Positions 37,783 through 48,806 of a stretch of 64,000 nt of DNA are shown in pieces. Where the stretch lies: contig JAWQUS010000027.1 of the NCBI GenBank assembly GCA_036365455.1, positions 15,178,501-15,242,500 on the forward strand, written 5' to 3'. A program made the position numbers and the translations under genes. The first letter of the stretch is position 1. The number at the start of each line of letters is the position of its first letter. This DNA is from Macrosoma leucophasiata. Taxonomy: Eukaryota > Arthropoda > Insecta > Lepidoptera > Hedylidae. The notes beneath the pieces were generated by a model. That model ran no database searches. It saw only the letters and a program-made list of their open reading frames with translations, and was not told where the DNA came from.

Positions 37783-37921
37783 GTGCCCGGAGATGTCAAC
37801 AGGTCGCCACCAGTTACATGGGCTAAAACGTAACTGGCGAATCGTAGGTGTTTGCATAAATGCTTGAATGCATTCATTTACCTCTGCCTGCCCCTTCGGG
37901 GATAACAGGCGTGAAGTTACG
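37783..37921 (+). repeat. ~135-bp recurrent element, best copy
   Basis: GTGCCCGGAGATGTCAACAG, AAAACGTAACTGGCGAATCG, CTCTGCCTGCCCCTTCGGGG and GGCGTGAAGTTACG are in order. No pol III boxes or coding potential are evident; it is probably a SINE or MITE of lepidopteran type. Confidence 0.6.
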
Positions 37922-38211
37922 TAAAAATATGACTGGTTACAATATAAAATGATCCTTATGGCGAGATTGACAACTACAAAAGAGGAGAGTTTTTCATACA
38001 AAAGGAGACGTTCCAAAATGTATGGAGCTTGGGCCCGCACCTTGTACACTATATTGAGAGATGAAGCATAAAATACTAAATAATTTTCAGCTATTCAAAT
38101 CGTTTATTTAATCTTCAATTAATTGTCGTAAGTATATTTCGAAAACAAGAATGTCATAGTAGCGATATGGCAACATATTCCTGTCATACAAAAATGACGA
38201 AAAATAAATAA

Positions 38212-39196
38212 TAGGTTGGGGAAAAGTCTTTTCGCATTATAGTATGTATGAACTTGTAATAAAATCTCTTTGGCTGTAGTATTTGTACCTGGCTGGTTTT
38301 GGTATCATTGAAAGTTAAAATTTTAAAGAACATAATTCCAAATTCAAATTAGGCAAATGTTGTGATTTTCATTTGTTTTTCGTACTGTCAAGATGAGTGA
38401 ATCTAATGAAGAAATTCGATACATTTTAAAATTTTACTACAAAAAAGTTAAAAATTCAACGCAAGCCGCGAAAAAAATTTGCGATGTTTATGGACCTAGT
38501 GCGGTGTCTGTGAGAGTAGCACAAATTTGGTTTGGTTTGGTGGACCTCACACATCTATAGCCACTCAGCAAAAATTTAAGAGAGTTTGGCTGGGAGGTGT
38601 TAATGCATCCGCCGTATAGTCCTGACCTTGCACCTTCAGATTTCCACCTGTTTCGGTCTCTTCAGAATTCTTTATGCAATGTTAAGTTAACATCACGAGA
38701 GGACTGCCAAATCCACTTGTCGCGGTATTTTGATGAGATGTCCAAAATTTTTATAGCAATGGGATCATGTCCCTATCTACAAGATGGCAAAAGGTTATCG
38801 AACAAAATGGTACATACATACTTTAGTTAAATTTAAATATACTATATTAATGGTGGTAGAGCTCCAGTGACGGAGCTCGAGGGCGTAGGCACCACCGCAT
38901 TACCTAATATACTTGCCGCTAAATGGTAGTGTTCAGCACTATCGTGTTCCGGTCAGGTGGTAAAGTACGGCTCTGTAATTTCCGGCAACACAGAGGCGTA
39001 ACACCTAATGCCTCAGGAGTGGCAGCGCATCTGCATTTTGACGTCTGGTCATTGTGTGGGTGTCTATAGGCTGCAGTCATCACTTAACATCGATGTGAAC
39101 TGCACGCTTGTTTGCCACTTTTATTACATTAAAAAAAAAAAAAAATTAAAAATGTTTTGAATTATCTTAAAAAGTGCGAAGAAATTTTTTCCCCTA
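38212..39196 (+). mobile_element. mariner element, internally deleted, carrying a SINE
   Basis: The left end TAGGTTGGGGAAAAGTCTTT has an imperfect inverted match at 39170-39196 (GAAATTTTTTCCCCTA). The transposase begins at 38393 (MSESNEEIRYILKFYYKKVK, helix-turn-helix region). It breaks near 38545 and resumes at about 38597 with HPPYSPDLAPSDFHLF, the C-terminal mariner motif holding a catalytic Asp. The middle of the catalytic domain is gone, so it is dead. A SINE at 38851-39140 sits between the end of the coding region and the right terminus. Confidence 0.85.
38851..39140 (+). mobile_element. Bm1-like SINE inside the mariner
   Basis: It runs from TGGTGGTAGAGCTCCAGTGA through GGCACCACCGCATTACCTAA, ATTTCCGGC, CTGCAGTCATCACTTAACAT and GTTTGCCACTT to a poly-A tail. 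The layout matches tRNA-derived lepidopteran Bm1-type SINEs. Confidence 0.8.
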
Positions 39197-39403
39197 ATAT
39201 TTCCGACAAAAAAAACAACGATTCATATTATTTTTTGAGTATTTTTCCATGATTCTGCGGATTTTTCTCTATCTTTTGATATAGTGTACAAGGTGCGGGC
39301 CCAACGTGGAACTTCTCCTTTAGAACTAAAATGTGGAATTTAAATTGATATTTAAAATGTCTCAAACAAATTTGCTTACATACAATATGTATAATATGTA
39401 TCT

Positions 39404-40480
39404 TCACGCCAGGTCCCTAACGGGGTAGGCAGAGAGTGTAGAGCGCCAGATATCCCGGTCCTGACAAACCTCTCGTGCCTTGTCTACCTTCATCATTCTC
39501 TTCATACATGCACGCCGATTCCTTAGACTTTTGACCCCACCATCAGACAGAACTCGACCTATTTTGTTATGGTAGGTCAGTCTTGGTCTTCCTGGGCCTC
39601 TGCAACCATCCACATTCGCACTGTATATCTGTTTAGTCATTCGCTCATTCGACATTCTATATGCCCGAACCAACGCAGCATGCCTTTTTTTCATTTTTAC
39701 ACCGATACTATCATTCACACAAAGCCTCTTTCTTACATCTTCATTACGAACGCGATCGGTGAGTGATACACCGCAGATCTTGCGCAAAGATCTCATCTCG
39801 ACCGCGTTCAACTTACTTTCATGCTCTTTCCTGCATACTTTTTTTTTTTTTTAATGTAATTGAAGTGGCAAACAAGCATGCAGTTCACATTGATGTTAAG
39901 TGATGACTGCAGCCTACAGACACCCACACAAAGACCAAGGTCAAAATGCAGATGCGTTACCACTCCTGAGGCCTAAGGTGTTATGCCTCTGTGCCGGAAA
40001 TTACAGGGCCGTACATTACCCCCTGACCGGAACACGATAGTGCTGAACACTACCATTTAGCGGCAAGTAAATCAGGTAATGCGGTGGTGCCTACGCCCGC
40101 GAGCTCCGTCACTGGAGCTCTACCACCAGTAAAAATACTCATGTCTCGCTTCCATATAAAAGCGTTGGAGTAAGTACACCATTATTTACGGCTAGTCGAG
40201 CCCGCTAGTTGAGATGTTTCGATTCTAGCAGCTTACCCAACGCTCCATTCACGCAATTCCCTGCAAGCACTCTTCTTTCTATGTCAGTGGTGTACCTACC
40301 ACCCTTGCTAAAAGAACATCCAAGATATACAATTTCATCCACCTGTTCTAACACTGCATCATCTACTACTACCCTTGCATTTGTTCTCTGTTCATCTCTT
40401 TCAAATACTAATATTTTAGTTTTATTCACATTCAATTGTAAGCCTTTCTCCATACAATCCTCTTTCATGACTGTTATTAG
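39404..40480 (-). pseudogene. non-LTR retrotransposon 3' half, interrupted by a SINE
   Basis: On the - strand 40468-40205 encodes the end of a reverse transcriptase (LQLNVNKTKILVFERDEQRT, then DEIVYLGCSFSKGGRYTTDI). The reading runs to LLYGSET-like sequence near 40150. A SINE (39838-40132) then intervenes, and the frame resumes at CRKEHESKLNAVEMRSLRKI (from about 39832) and continues to ...RNRRACMKRMMKVDKAREVC and DIWRSTLSAYPVRDLA. This order is the conserved RT tail of lepidopteran LINEs. AGTAT occurs on both sides of the SINE, consistent with a short target duplication. The rest of the LINE is missing. Confidence 0.82.
39838..40132 (-). mobile_element. Bm1-like SINE inside a LINE
   Basis: This is a full-length copy on the - strand, with the poly-A tail at 39838-39855 and the TGGTGGTAGAGCTCCAGTGA head at 40110-40132. 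It splits the LINE frame at 39404-40480. AGTAT is seen on both sides. Confidence 0.82.
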
Positions 40481-40617
40481 TGTGCTGTACTGTGCTTATA
40501 TACAAAATGTATAATATTTTAGTATAGCTTTGATTGAAATTCATCGGGTAGTTTTCTAAACTTTGATGACTACATTAGGAACCTACACAGTTAGAAAAGG
40601 ACAATATCAACACAATC

Positions 40618-40907
40618 ACTGGTGGTAGAGCTCCAGTGACGGAGCTCACGGGCGTAGGCACCACCGCATTACCTAATATATTTGCTGCTAAATCGTAGTG
40701 TTCAGCACTATCGTGTTCCGGTCTGGTGGTAATGTACGGCCCTGTAATTTCCGGCACAGAGGCATAATACCTTAGGCCTCAGGAGTGGTAACGCATCTGC
40801 ATTTTGACCTTGGTCTTTGTGTGGGTGTCTATAGACTGCAGTCATCACTTAACATCAATGTGAACTGCATGCTTGTTTGCCACTTCCATAAAATAAAAAA
40901 AATAAAA
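40618..40907 (+). mobile_element. Bm1-like SINE with 12-bp target duplication
   Basis: This is a full-length copy, 290 bp. ATCAACACAATC (40606-40617) before it and ATCAACACGATC (40908-40919) after it are a 12-bp target duplication with one difference, showing LINE-driven insertion. Confidence 0.86.
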
Positions 40908-40916
40908 ATCAACACG

Positions 40917-40963
40917 ATCCCTGTTATTTAACCACTGCCGGACAGTGGTTAAATAACAGGGAT
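40917..40963. repeat. perfect 21-bp inverted repeat, 5-nt loop
   Basis: ATCCCTGTTATTTAACCACT... pairs exactly with 40943-40963 around CCGGA. It starts within the 3' target duplication of the SINE at 40618-40907. Confidence 0.85.
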
Positions 40964-41139
40964 GAATCCAATGACAACAAGCTTGAATCCAGGAAGTTGA
41001 CAGGACCGAACAGAAATATGAAATAACTGATCAACCTGCTGCCGCATACCACATCGCGCCCCTTTCCAGACTGAGTAAGCAGTCGTTATTCCGGAAACTG
41101 GTGTACGTAAGTACCATCCTGTATTATTCATATTTCTAT

Positions 41140-41345
41140 GACTCGTCACCACAGCAATACCTAACCTATCTGCCGCCAAATGGTAATGTCCAGCACTATC
41201 GTATTCCGGTTAGATGGTAATATCCCCATATTTTCCATAACAAAGGTAAAACGACTTAGGACTCAAGGGTGGTAGGTCAGTATGGCAACTCATATACATT
41301 TTGAGCCCTGATTTTTGTTCAACTTATAGATTTGAATAGGTACTA
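41140..41345 (+). mobile_element. Bm1-like SINE, old
   Basis: Diverged landmarks CGCCAAATGGTAATG, CAGCACTATCGTATTCCGG and TGGCAACTCATATACATTTT are kept in order; the head is degraded. Confidence 0.55.
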
Positions 41346-43403
41346 AAGGTATTCACGTAAAACCTCAAAAGAAAATTTTAAAAAATATAAATAGTAGGTA
41401 ATATTTTGCTAGGCTGGCTCCCACGAAATGCGACTTAACTGACGTCATGAAATTCAAAAACACATGTGCTTGTATACTTCAGCATAGGTATCTCTTCTAC
41501 AAACAAAACCCACAAAGGTATCTACTCATATTACAGGTATATTTAAGCACCTGTAAGGTACTTGATGATTTACTCACGCCTTCCTGACCATTACAAAAAT
41601 CCTGGCGCCATTGTGAATAGCGGCTGCTAAGCTCTACCACCATGTAAACTATTGACACACCATAAAACAACAAAAAACAGGCCTCTGAAGCCTGCGGTAT
41701 CAGTTTTTATAACCATTGTGGCAAAGGAAGCTATATAACTAATTATCTGTTACCCCAATAGATGTTATATTTTGTAATAACCGGATATCCGACAGCATTT
41801 GAGATTATTTTTTGCAAATAATGTCTTCTTAGTCACAAAATTAAAAAATATGAAGATAGGCACGCTGATATAAATCTGATCGGTATGCGGTTCGCATCGA
41901 TCATGTTAAACACTTGTGAACTGTCAAACCGCTAAGAGCTTCAAAAACAAATTGTACCAAGTGGGAAACGTGTGTCGCGTCGGCACCTCCGCCAGCACCT
42001 TATGAGCAAACAAATGTTTTTGACAAAGGACCGGCCGAGGTGTCGGCGACGCCTAATGGAGGAAAGTGCTGGACCAATACAACCCTGCTCTGTAGTGTTT
42101 TAAACTGTTTACTCTTCCATAAAGCTCTCAAGTTCATAGGTACACAACCGACCGGTGGCTCGTTCGATGCCACTGATTTTTTTTGTGTCATGAATGTGGG
42201 ATACAAACGTATAGATTACATCGATAGGTGAATTACTGTCTCCGTTACTTTACGCCTGTAATCTCCGAAGGCGTAGGCAGAGAATTCATGCGTACATGCA
42301 AACACCCACGATTCACCAGTTAAACTTTTTAAGCTCAGGTGAAGAGTTTATAGACTTTCACTAGACAAATTTCGAGGAAGGCACCGGGCTTTTTCCTTGG
42401 ATATTGGAAATGAAGAATAGAATAATCCCTAACTTACCAACCCATGCTTAGAGGAATAGACCCATGGATCTAAACCGAGACCTGAACATAACAGATAGTG
42501 GTCTGTAGCACTAGATTAAGGAAGTAATTTACAATACTCCCTATAGAAATCGATCACACGCTTTTGAAACTCCTGCAACCTAAAATTTTGTGTCGGTGCC
42601 AAAAATTACAGCCGATATTTTTTTTATTAATATCACCCAACTCCCCACTCCCGTACCCAACTGGAACACGGGAGTGCTAAAAAAGACAGATAGGTATGAT
42701 ATACTTAAATGAATTACTCAAATATACGATCGTGTCAAAATAAGATTTACCTATTTTATTTATCTACTAGGTATGTCCTATAGTTAATAATTGTATAGGC
42801 ACTATATTTTTTAAGAAAATTCTATCGAGAACAGAAGACAAGGCACTGTTTGAGGTATATTATGCACATATAAAGAGAATAAAAAAAACACGAACTCCAT
42901 CGGCCGAATTCCTTGCATACCTGTTGTCCAGTCGACGCGGTATCTCAGTTGCTTTTAATTATACGATATTTGAAAAGTAAATCTAAAACAGAAAAGGAAC
43001 AGTTTACGAAGATGTATAATAATAATAATATAAGTTTATTTGCATATAACAAATAACAATAAAATGAAGAACACAGTAGTACACTTATGAGGAATCCTTA
43101 TTAGTAATATGATTTCATAATATTATGTTTGTCGCAACTAGCACTTTTGCTAGGTTATTAAGAATAACTTGTGTTAAAAGCACTAGTCCCAACCCTTGTG
43201 TAAAATACTTCCATTTATTACAAGTTTGTAATGATAAGCGTAAGACTGTGACTATTGTTGATTATCAGCAAACAGCTTAAAGTTAAGAAAACTAAGGTTA
43301 ATAAAATAAATATAAAGTACAAAAAAAACAAAACTAATGTAAAAAAATAGTAAAGGAATGATACATGGCAAAAATGTATAAAAATGAATAAATGTATATG
43401 TAA
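41346..43403. other. intergenic, mostly unrecognised
   Basis: Apart from the recurrent element at 42241-42347 and a short SINE-like scrap near 42595-42680, I see nothing that can be named. Confidence 0.4.
42241..42347 (-). repeat. ~135-bp recurrent element, shortened
   Basis: TTACGCCTGTAATCTCCGAA, GTACATGCAAACACCCACGA, then diverges at the lost GTTTTGGCC segment. Confidence 0.55.
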
Positions 43404-43414
43404 GTGGTGTGTCT

Positions 43415-43469
<55 letters not shown>

Positions 43470-43545
43470 TGAGTGAGTGAGTGAGTGAGATAGAGAGAGA
43501 GAGTGTGTGTGTGTGTGCGGGTGTTTGTGTGTAGGTGTGATTATT
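43404..43545 (+). repeat. compound (GT)n-(GAGT)n-(GA)n microsatellite
   Basis: About 30 GT units with few interruptions (43404-43466), then GAGT repeats, a short GA run and more GT. It is probably highly variable between individuals. Confidence 0.9.
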
Positions 43546-44338
43546 CTATATGTGAAGTCGGCTAGCCTACAAGCAGTATGAGTTATTACATTTTTTTTTA
43601 TTTCAATTACCAGTGTTAAATTGTTCTGTATTTACATAATTTAATTTTTGAAGCCATTGGGTCACGATTATTTTTAATGTATGAAACAACTATCCCTCAA
43701 ACTTATTAGAAACTGTTTTTTGTGTTAATGAAAAAAAGGTTTCATCATGTCCCATGAGCAAAGTCCCGTGCACTCTCATTGCTTTAATTCTGATAAGAGT
43801 GAATAATTTCGATATTTCAAGATTCCTTTTCAAATGACTTTTAACTTATAAGATACAAGGTGTAAAGAAGTCAAACCTGTTAGGCGCATGCGTCGCCCTC
43901 TAATTGACAAATTGGAATCTTATTAAAATAAAATTCAAGTTCCTAACTGAACGAGACGCAGCGCAGGCGCAGGCAGACGCATGCAATACAATGTCGGCGG
44001 GGAAGCCTTCCGATCGGGTGCCGAAGAGAAACGAATGAGGCCGACGGCGGCTCGGCGGCAAGAGTAAAAAGTCGACAGCATTCGAAGCGCGTGCCTCGAT
44101 GTGTGTGGTCTACTGCGGAGGTCCTCTACCATTTTTGATTTATTGAAAGCTCATTTTCGCACCCTTTTCGTCAATTATTTCACGGGGAATATATTTTATT
44201 TTAATCAGATGTTGAAATGTTAATTAATTGTGTTTGTTTAAGATATTCATGAAAGAAAAAAAGTTTTATGATACGATCTTTATAGTTTAAAATAAAGTCC
44301 TGTGGGACTTTTTTCAGATTTGCACGTTAAGTAGCTAT
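43546..44338. other. intergenic with a GC-rich island
   Basis: 43935-44132 is GC- and CpG-rich, unlike its surroundings, with no convincing frame or repeat match. It could be a promoter or an untranslated exon; no evidence decides this. Confidence 0.35.
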
Positions 44339-44426
44339 TATAATAATAATAATAATGGCAACCCATTATACGTCCCACTGCTGGGCACGAGTCTCTCCTC
44401 TTTTTTGGGGGGGAGGCCTGGAGCTT
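44339..44426 (-). mobile_element. SINE-like element with (ATT)n tail, truncated copy 3
   Basis: Read from the - strand: AAGCTCCAGGCCTCCCCCCC, GAGAGACTCGTGCCCAGCAG, then the (ATT)n tail at 44339-44356. Only the 3' 88 bp remain. Confidence 0.7.
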
Positions 44427-44576
44427 ACGTGTCGTAAGTGGCTATTATTTAAATGCAATTCCGTTCAGAAAAGATATAGCTTGTAGGCGATTGTCTACGA
44501 CGTCTGCTAGGTCTGCGAACAGTGCTTAGAACATCTTTCTGCCCCACCCGCCCTAGGTGATATAATACCTCAATAT

Positions 44577-44635
44577 GTATCAAAGATAAGTTCAGACAAG
44601 GTTGTTATAACCTTGTCTGAACTTATCTTTGATAC
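44577..44635. repeat. perfect 27-bp inverted repeat, 5-nt loop
   Basis: 44577-44603 (starting GTATCAAAGATAAG) is the exact complement of 44609-44635, with loop GTTAT. No coding or repeat context was recognised on either side. Confidence 0.85.
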
Positions 44636-45067
44636 ATTTCCCATTCATGGATAAAGCCGCCTTCCGCCGTCTCCTCCCCTAGATAGCCGGCCAGCGGGCG
44701 AATCTATCTACCTCCCCTAGACCGACAGCTGACTACCCCGTTTTGGGTGTAAGATAATGTCGTATCTACTTCCAAAAAATACATAAAACTTCGTTTCACT
44801 ATTGAAATGGGTAAGAAATACGACGATGCCCTTCGTCAGTCTGTAGTTGTTGGGTATTCTGGAAACATTAATTGCCACCCTTTAGTTCCCCCTTGTTCTG
44901 AGGCTCCTCATAATTCCACATTATCAGTAGGTAATCAGAAACTATTTAACTGTCTTAATAGTCTAGTGGTAGCAGGCCACTACTGCTACGCCGAGGTCTC
45001 CTTTAGCTATGGTGTTTTCCCTTTTCTAGAAAGTTCCCAGTGACACCCTCTTAGTTTAGTTAAGTAT

Positions 45068-45208
45068 GTGCCTGGAGATCTCAATAGGCTTGCCACATTT
45101 AACGTGGGCCCAAAACGTAACCGGAGAATCGTAGGTGTTTTTACCAAATAACTACTTGAATGCATTTACCTCTGCCTACTCCTTAGGCGAAAACCGGCGT
45201 GAAGTTAC
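45068..45208 (+). repeat. ~135-bp recurrent element
   Basis: GTGCCTGGAGATCTCAATAG, AAAACGTAACCGGAGAATCG and GGCGTGAAGTTAC. A tRNA-like scrap (44958-45005) precedes it, as at 16321-16380 before the copy at 16449. Confidence 0.6.
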
Positions 45209-45624
45209 ATAGTACTCTTAACAAGTCCGATATAATATACTTGCCAGCATTACCTTGCGTTACTTTGCTATTCAGCGCTATGAGCTAGAGTCCTATCCTC
45301 CAGACCCCTTGCGGTCCTTTGTGCCTTACTTATAAATTATCAAAAGTTTTAAAAGAGCATTAAATCTGAAAAGTTATTTGAGTTCGTTTTTTTAGATAAC
45401 CTCACAAAAGATAACAGAAGAAATTTGAAATACTTCAACGACGTTCCAACAACAATCTGTATTCTAATATAAAATTAAGTCATGCTGTTGGTCTCCGCCC
45501 TTCAACTCCAATACTCCGAACTGTTATTTCAATCAGTCTTTGTTTTTAGAGAAGGCGCTCCCTTGGAAGTCGATATCAACTTGAACTTCAATGATTTTAA
45601 TGTCCGTTAGATAGGTACCAACAG

Positions 45625-45727
45625 GGAACGAAAGTAAAGTTCCAGTGTAGGAGCTCGAGGGCGTAGGCGCTTTACCTAATTTATCTGCCGCTACATGGTA
45701 GCGTTCAGCACTATCGTGTTCCGGTTC
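45625..45727 (+). mobile_element. Bm1-like SINE, 5' part
   Basis: AAAGTTCCAGTGTAGGAGCTCGAGGGCGTAGGC...CAGCACTATCGTGTTCCGG is the 5' half of the family, cut at 45727. Confidence 0.6.
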
Positions 45728-46454
45728 CGAACAAACTTCCCCTCCCTTATTTCAAGAATGGGAATCGATCCGAAGAATCTTGAAATACACATTATACATA
45801 TACTAGCTGCTGTACCCATTGAGGTAAATATATAGCTGTACCCCGTATTATTACACATTCTCTGAACATGCACGTGTTGCTGCGCCACAAACTTAAAAAA
45901 AAAAAAACAGTGGCGCCATCTATCGAAAATTGGTCGCAGGTACCAACTCAGAACCACTCAGAACTCGTAAGACTAGTCTAGTGATCTGTAAGAACCCTTT
46001 GTGGGCCCATGCACAACAACTTTGCTAAAGATCATCCCATGATCAAATACTTAAACTCGGAATTTTAATTCGATTCCTGATTTGACATTGTCAGTGTTGC
46101 AACGTAATGACAACTGCTAAATAGAGTAAATGTGTGACGTTGCGAAATTAATCGATACGAAAATGAAATATTTCCGAATCGATTCAATTCGTTTATAGTA
46201 TTACCTAAACAACTACTATTTTAGCGCAGTAGTTTCGTTTTATACGTACTTGTAGGCGTTGCGGATCATTACTTTTTCAGTAACCGTCAAAGCCTTTTTG
46301 TAAACTTTCTTTTTTCGTTGGGGACAATGTGTTTACGTCTTTTTGTGATGTACTTGTTTGAAGATTCATTTTGATTTCAAACCGAAATAAATAAATACAT
46401 TAAAGTTAAAGAAAACTAGCTATCTAGTAGGTTTTTTCATTATAAGTTTTGTTT

Positions 46455-46858
46455 TTAATTTATTTTGTGGTGTACTATATGATCATGCGTGATGTGTTTC
46501 TGTTGCGTTTTCTGCTGAATGCGCTTGACGAACATAGCTCCCTGGTCTGGTACTGTAACTTTTCTGCCTTCATAATCTTCCACGATCTTTACCTTCAATA
46601 TTTCGGTGGACGGTAAATCGTCTCTATGGGGACCCCCCTGAATATTTTTATTGTTTTAATTTTTACTATTTGTTGTTATAGCAGCAATGAAAATACATAA
46701 CTAGTGAAAATTTCAGCTTTTTAGCTATCACTGTTTATGAGATACAGCCTGATGTCAGACAGAGATCTGTTCTTCAGCTTCACTTGACTCATTTTCAGCA
46801 GCATCTGCCGGCTGTTGTAATAATATTTCGTACATAGAAGAAGGAACTGTTTTTTTGT
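46455..46858 (-). pseudogene. coding remnant of an unidentified protein, split by a repeat
   Basis: On the - strand 46858-46758 reads NKKTVPSSMYEILLQQPADA followed by a Glu/Ser-rich stretch before a stop. After about 135 bp of repeat DNA, 46622-46455 reads DDLPSTEILKVKIVEDYEGR, then KVTVPDQGAMFVKRIQQKTQ, then a His-rich end and TAA. Both halves look like real protein and fit as one C-terminal region interrupted by an insertion. A short Met-led frame further along the same strand (about 46375-46300, MNLQTSTSQKDVNTLSPTKK) may be the start of a related unit. It probably comes from a DNA transposon or a dead gene; I cannot name the family. Confidence 0.45.
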
Positions 46859-47410
46859 TAGGATGCCGTACCTAAAACGTAAAACGGGACCCTATTACTA
46901 AGCCGCCGCCGCTGTCTGTCTGTCTGTCCGTCCGTCCGTCCGTCTGTCTGTCACCAGGCTGTATTTCATATACCGATAAAGCAAGAAAGCTGAAATTTTC
47001 ACACGTTTATTGTATGGAGACCGCCTTTAATATTTTTTTTATATTCGTTGTTATAGCGGCAACGGAAATACATAACTTGTGAAAATTTCAGCTTTCTTTC
47101 TATAACGGCATATGTAACATAAATTATTTCCATTGCCGCTATAACAACAAATAGTGAAAATTAAAATAATAAAAATATTCAGGGGAGTCCCCGTATAGGG
47201 AAATTACGAAAAAAAACACGTTTATTGTATAATAAACGTGTATTTTTCGTAATTCTGCTCAATATTAACAACGGTAGCAGGTAGACTCTTAAAATTTTCA
47301 CAGAATATTGATTTGTATATTATCTTTCATAAAAAATATCTAAATAAAAATAGCAATTTTTTTGTACGGAACACTTTGTGCGCGAGTCCGACTAGCACTT
47401 GGCCGATTTT
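46615..47410. repeat. related repeat with internal inverted arms
   Basis: It contains CGTACCTAAAACGTAAAACG, a CTGTCTGTCTGTCCGTCCGT run and CACCAGGCTGTAT, as in the Helitron family. 46622-46715 is inverted relative to about 47110-47200 (AATATTTTTATTGTTTTAAT and its complement). A further hairpin lies at 47202-47254. It ends CGCGAGTCCGACTAGCACTT. Confidence 0.5.
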
Positions 47411-48029
47411 TTTATGCTATCCAGAACCGCCTGTAATTGAACCTGCTTACTTCAAATATCTTAGACAAACACCTATATAAATTTCAACTTTACAGAAGAA
47501 AGTTTATTTAATTCATACATATAGCACACCTTTCGGTTAGCCTGGCAGGCACTTGTGCTCATCGAAATCGCCTGTAATTTTTTTTTTAAACTTCACTATA
47601 TATAAACTAAATCATATAAAAATTTCAGCCTTACAGGTTCAAGTTAATTGGTTTTTTTTACATTTTCAAAAATTTGGGGTTGGTGACGTGACTGGCTGAT
47701 CCTTGCCAGGCGATGGTTTTTGTACTTGGCGTGTTATGATTTATCCCTACAAAAATTTCCAGCCTTACAGGACCAACGGTGCTCGGAGGGTTCAGTATCT
47801 CTCAGTCTATATGGATATAAGTACTTATGGATTACAAGGAGAATATAAACATATATCTACATTTTACTTCTAAATTCAACTTTGTAGAATTTTGGGAACC
47901 ACTTATTGATGATAATCAGTGAGGGAGTGACCGACGAAATCGGAGTTTTTTAGATACCAACAAAATCTAAAGTATTAGAGCTATGTAAAGGAAACATCGT
48001 TTATTTAATAATTCGACGACATTATATTC

Positions 48030-48715
48030 AAATAATTTTATATCTGGTGTAATCCAATTTCAGTCAGTTTCGGCCTTGTAATAATGGGAGGCTCAATAGT
48101 CGGTGGTTGTCGCCACACCAGCGAAGCCAAGAGAAATCCAGCGAGGAAGCGGCGTATGGCGCGGCTCTGCCCGCCGCTCACTGCTGTGGGGGAGGAGATG
48201 GCTGAGGAAGGGGTGTATGGATATGTCGTCGGCCTTTCACCCTCAGCCACCTTACGGTGGTCCGTCGTTAATTAATAGGGACGTGATGGAGCCGCGAGGG
48301 AGCAGTTGTGGGTTGAATTCTTTTGACGTTTCTGCCCTCTTGGGGTTCTGTGAGCCCTCGAACTCTGGGCAAGGACCTCCGGGCGTTGAACTAGGGGAAG
48401 TCGTCGCCCGAATGAAGAAAGCATAGAGTATACAAATACTACGTGAAGAAAGGTCTCGGGCATAACTGGGTCTTCTGGGACTTCGATCGGGAATAACTGC
48501 ACGCCACCCAATTGTGAAGCCAAAGGTTTCGGACTGTAGAGGGCTCGGAAGCAGCCGAAGGGGTCGCAGAGTAACACCGCCAGTGATAGCGGAGCAACCG
48601 GAACATCGCGAGGTTTTAGTGAGTATGAGTCTCACACTACTTACCGTGTGTTTCTTTAGGCGGCGGGTGTCCATGATGGATATCCCAGCGTAAAGCAAAA
48701 TCTGAAGTTAGGCGG
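48030..48715. repeat. GC-rich block, probably a transposon fragment
   Basis: This is a sharply GC-richer block with several overlapping open frames on both strands. Phrases such as GATGGAGCCGCGAGGGAG, CAGAGTAACACCGCCAGTGA and GTGTCCATGATGGATATCCC have the look of a common lepidopteran repeat. No protein domain was recognised in any frame. Confidence 0.4.
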
Positions 48716-48806
48716 ACAATGGAATTAATTAATTACCCCTGGTACATCCAATTCACAAGAGGTGCACCACGGGTAGAAAATTTTACCTCTGGTTCACCCA
48801 GGTGGT

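Larger units (their letters stand above)
38001..39321. repeat. inverted repeat enclosing a mariner
   Basis: 38001-38054 and 39279-39321 are inverted copies. They share 24 perfect bp around GGGCCCGCACCTTGTACACT and an outer AAAGGAGA(C/A)GTTCC. It is probably the ends of an older non-coding DNA element into which the mariner jumped. Confidence 0.65.

Noticed and set aside
48252..48698. 148-codon - strand frame and overlapping frames in the GC-rich block
   Set aside because: Frames open on both strands in GC-rich repeat-like DNA, with no domain; treated as repeat, not gene.
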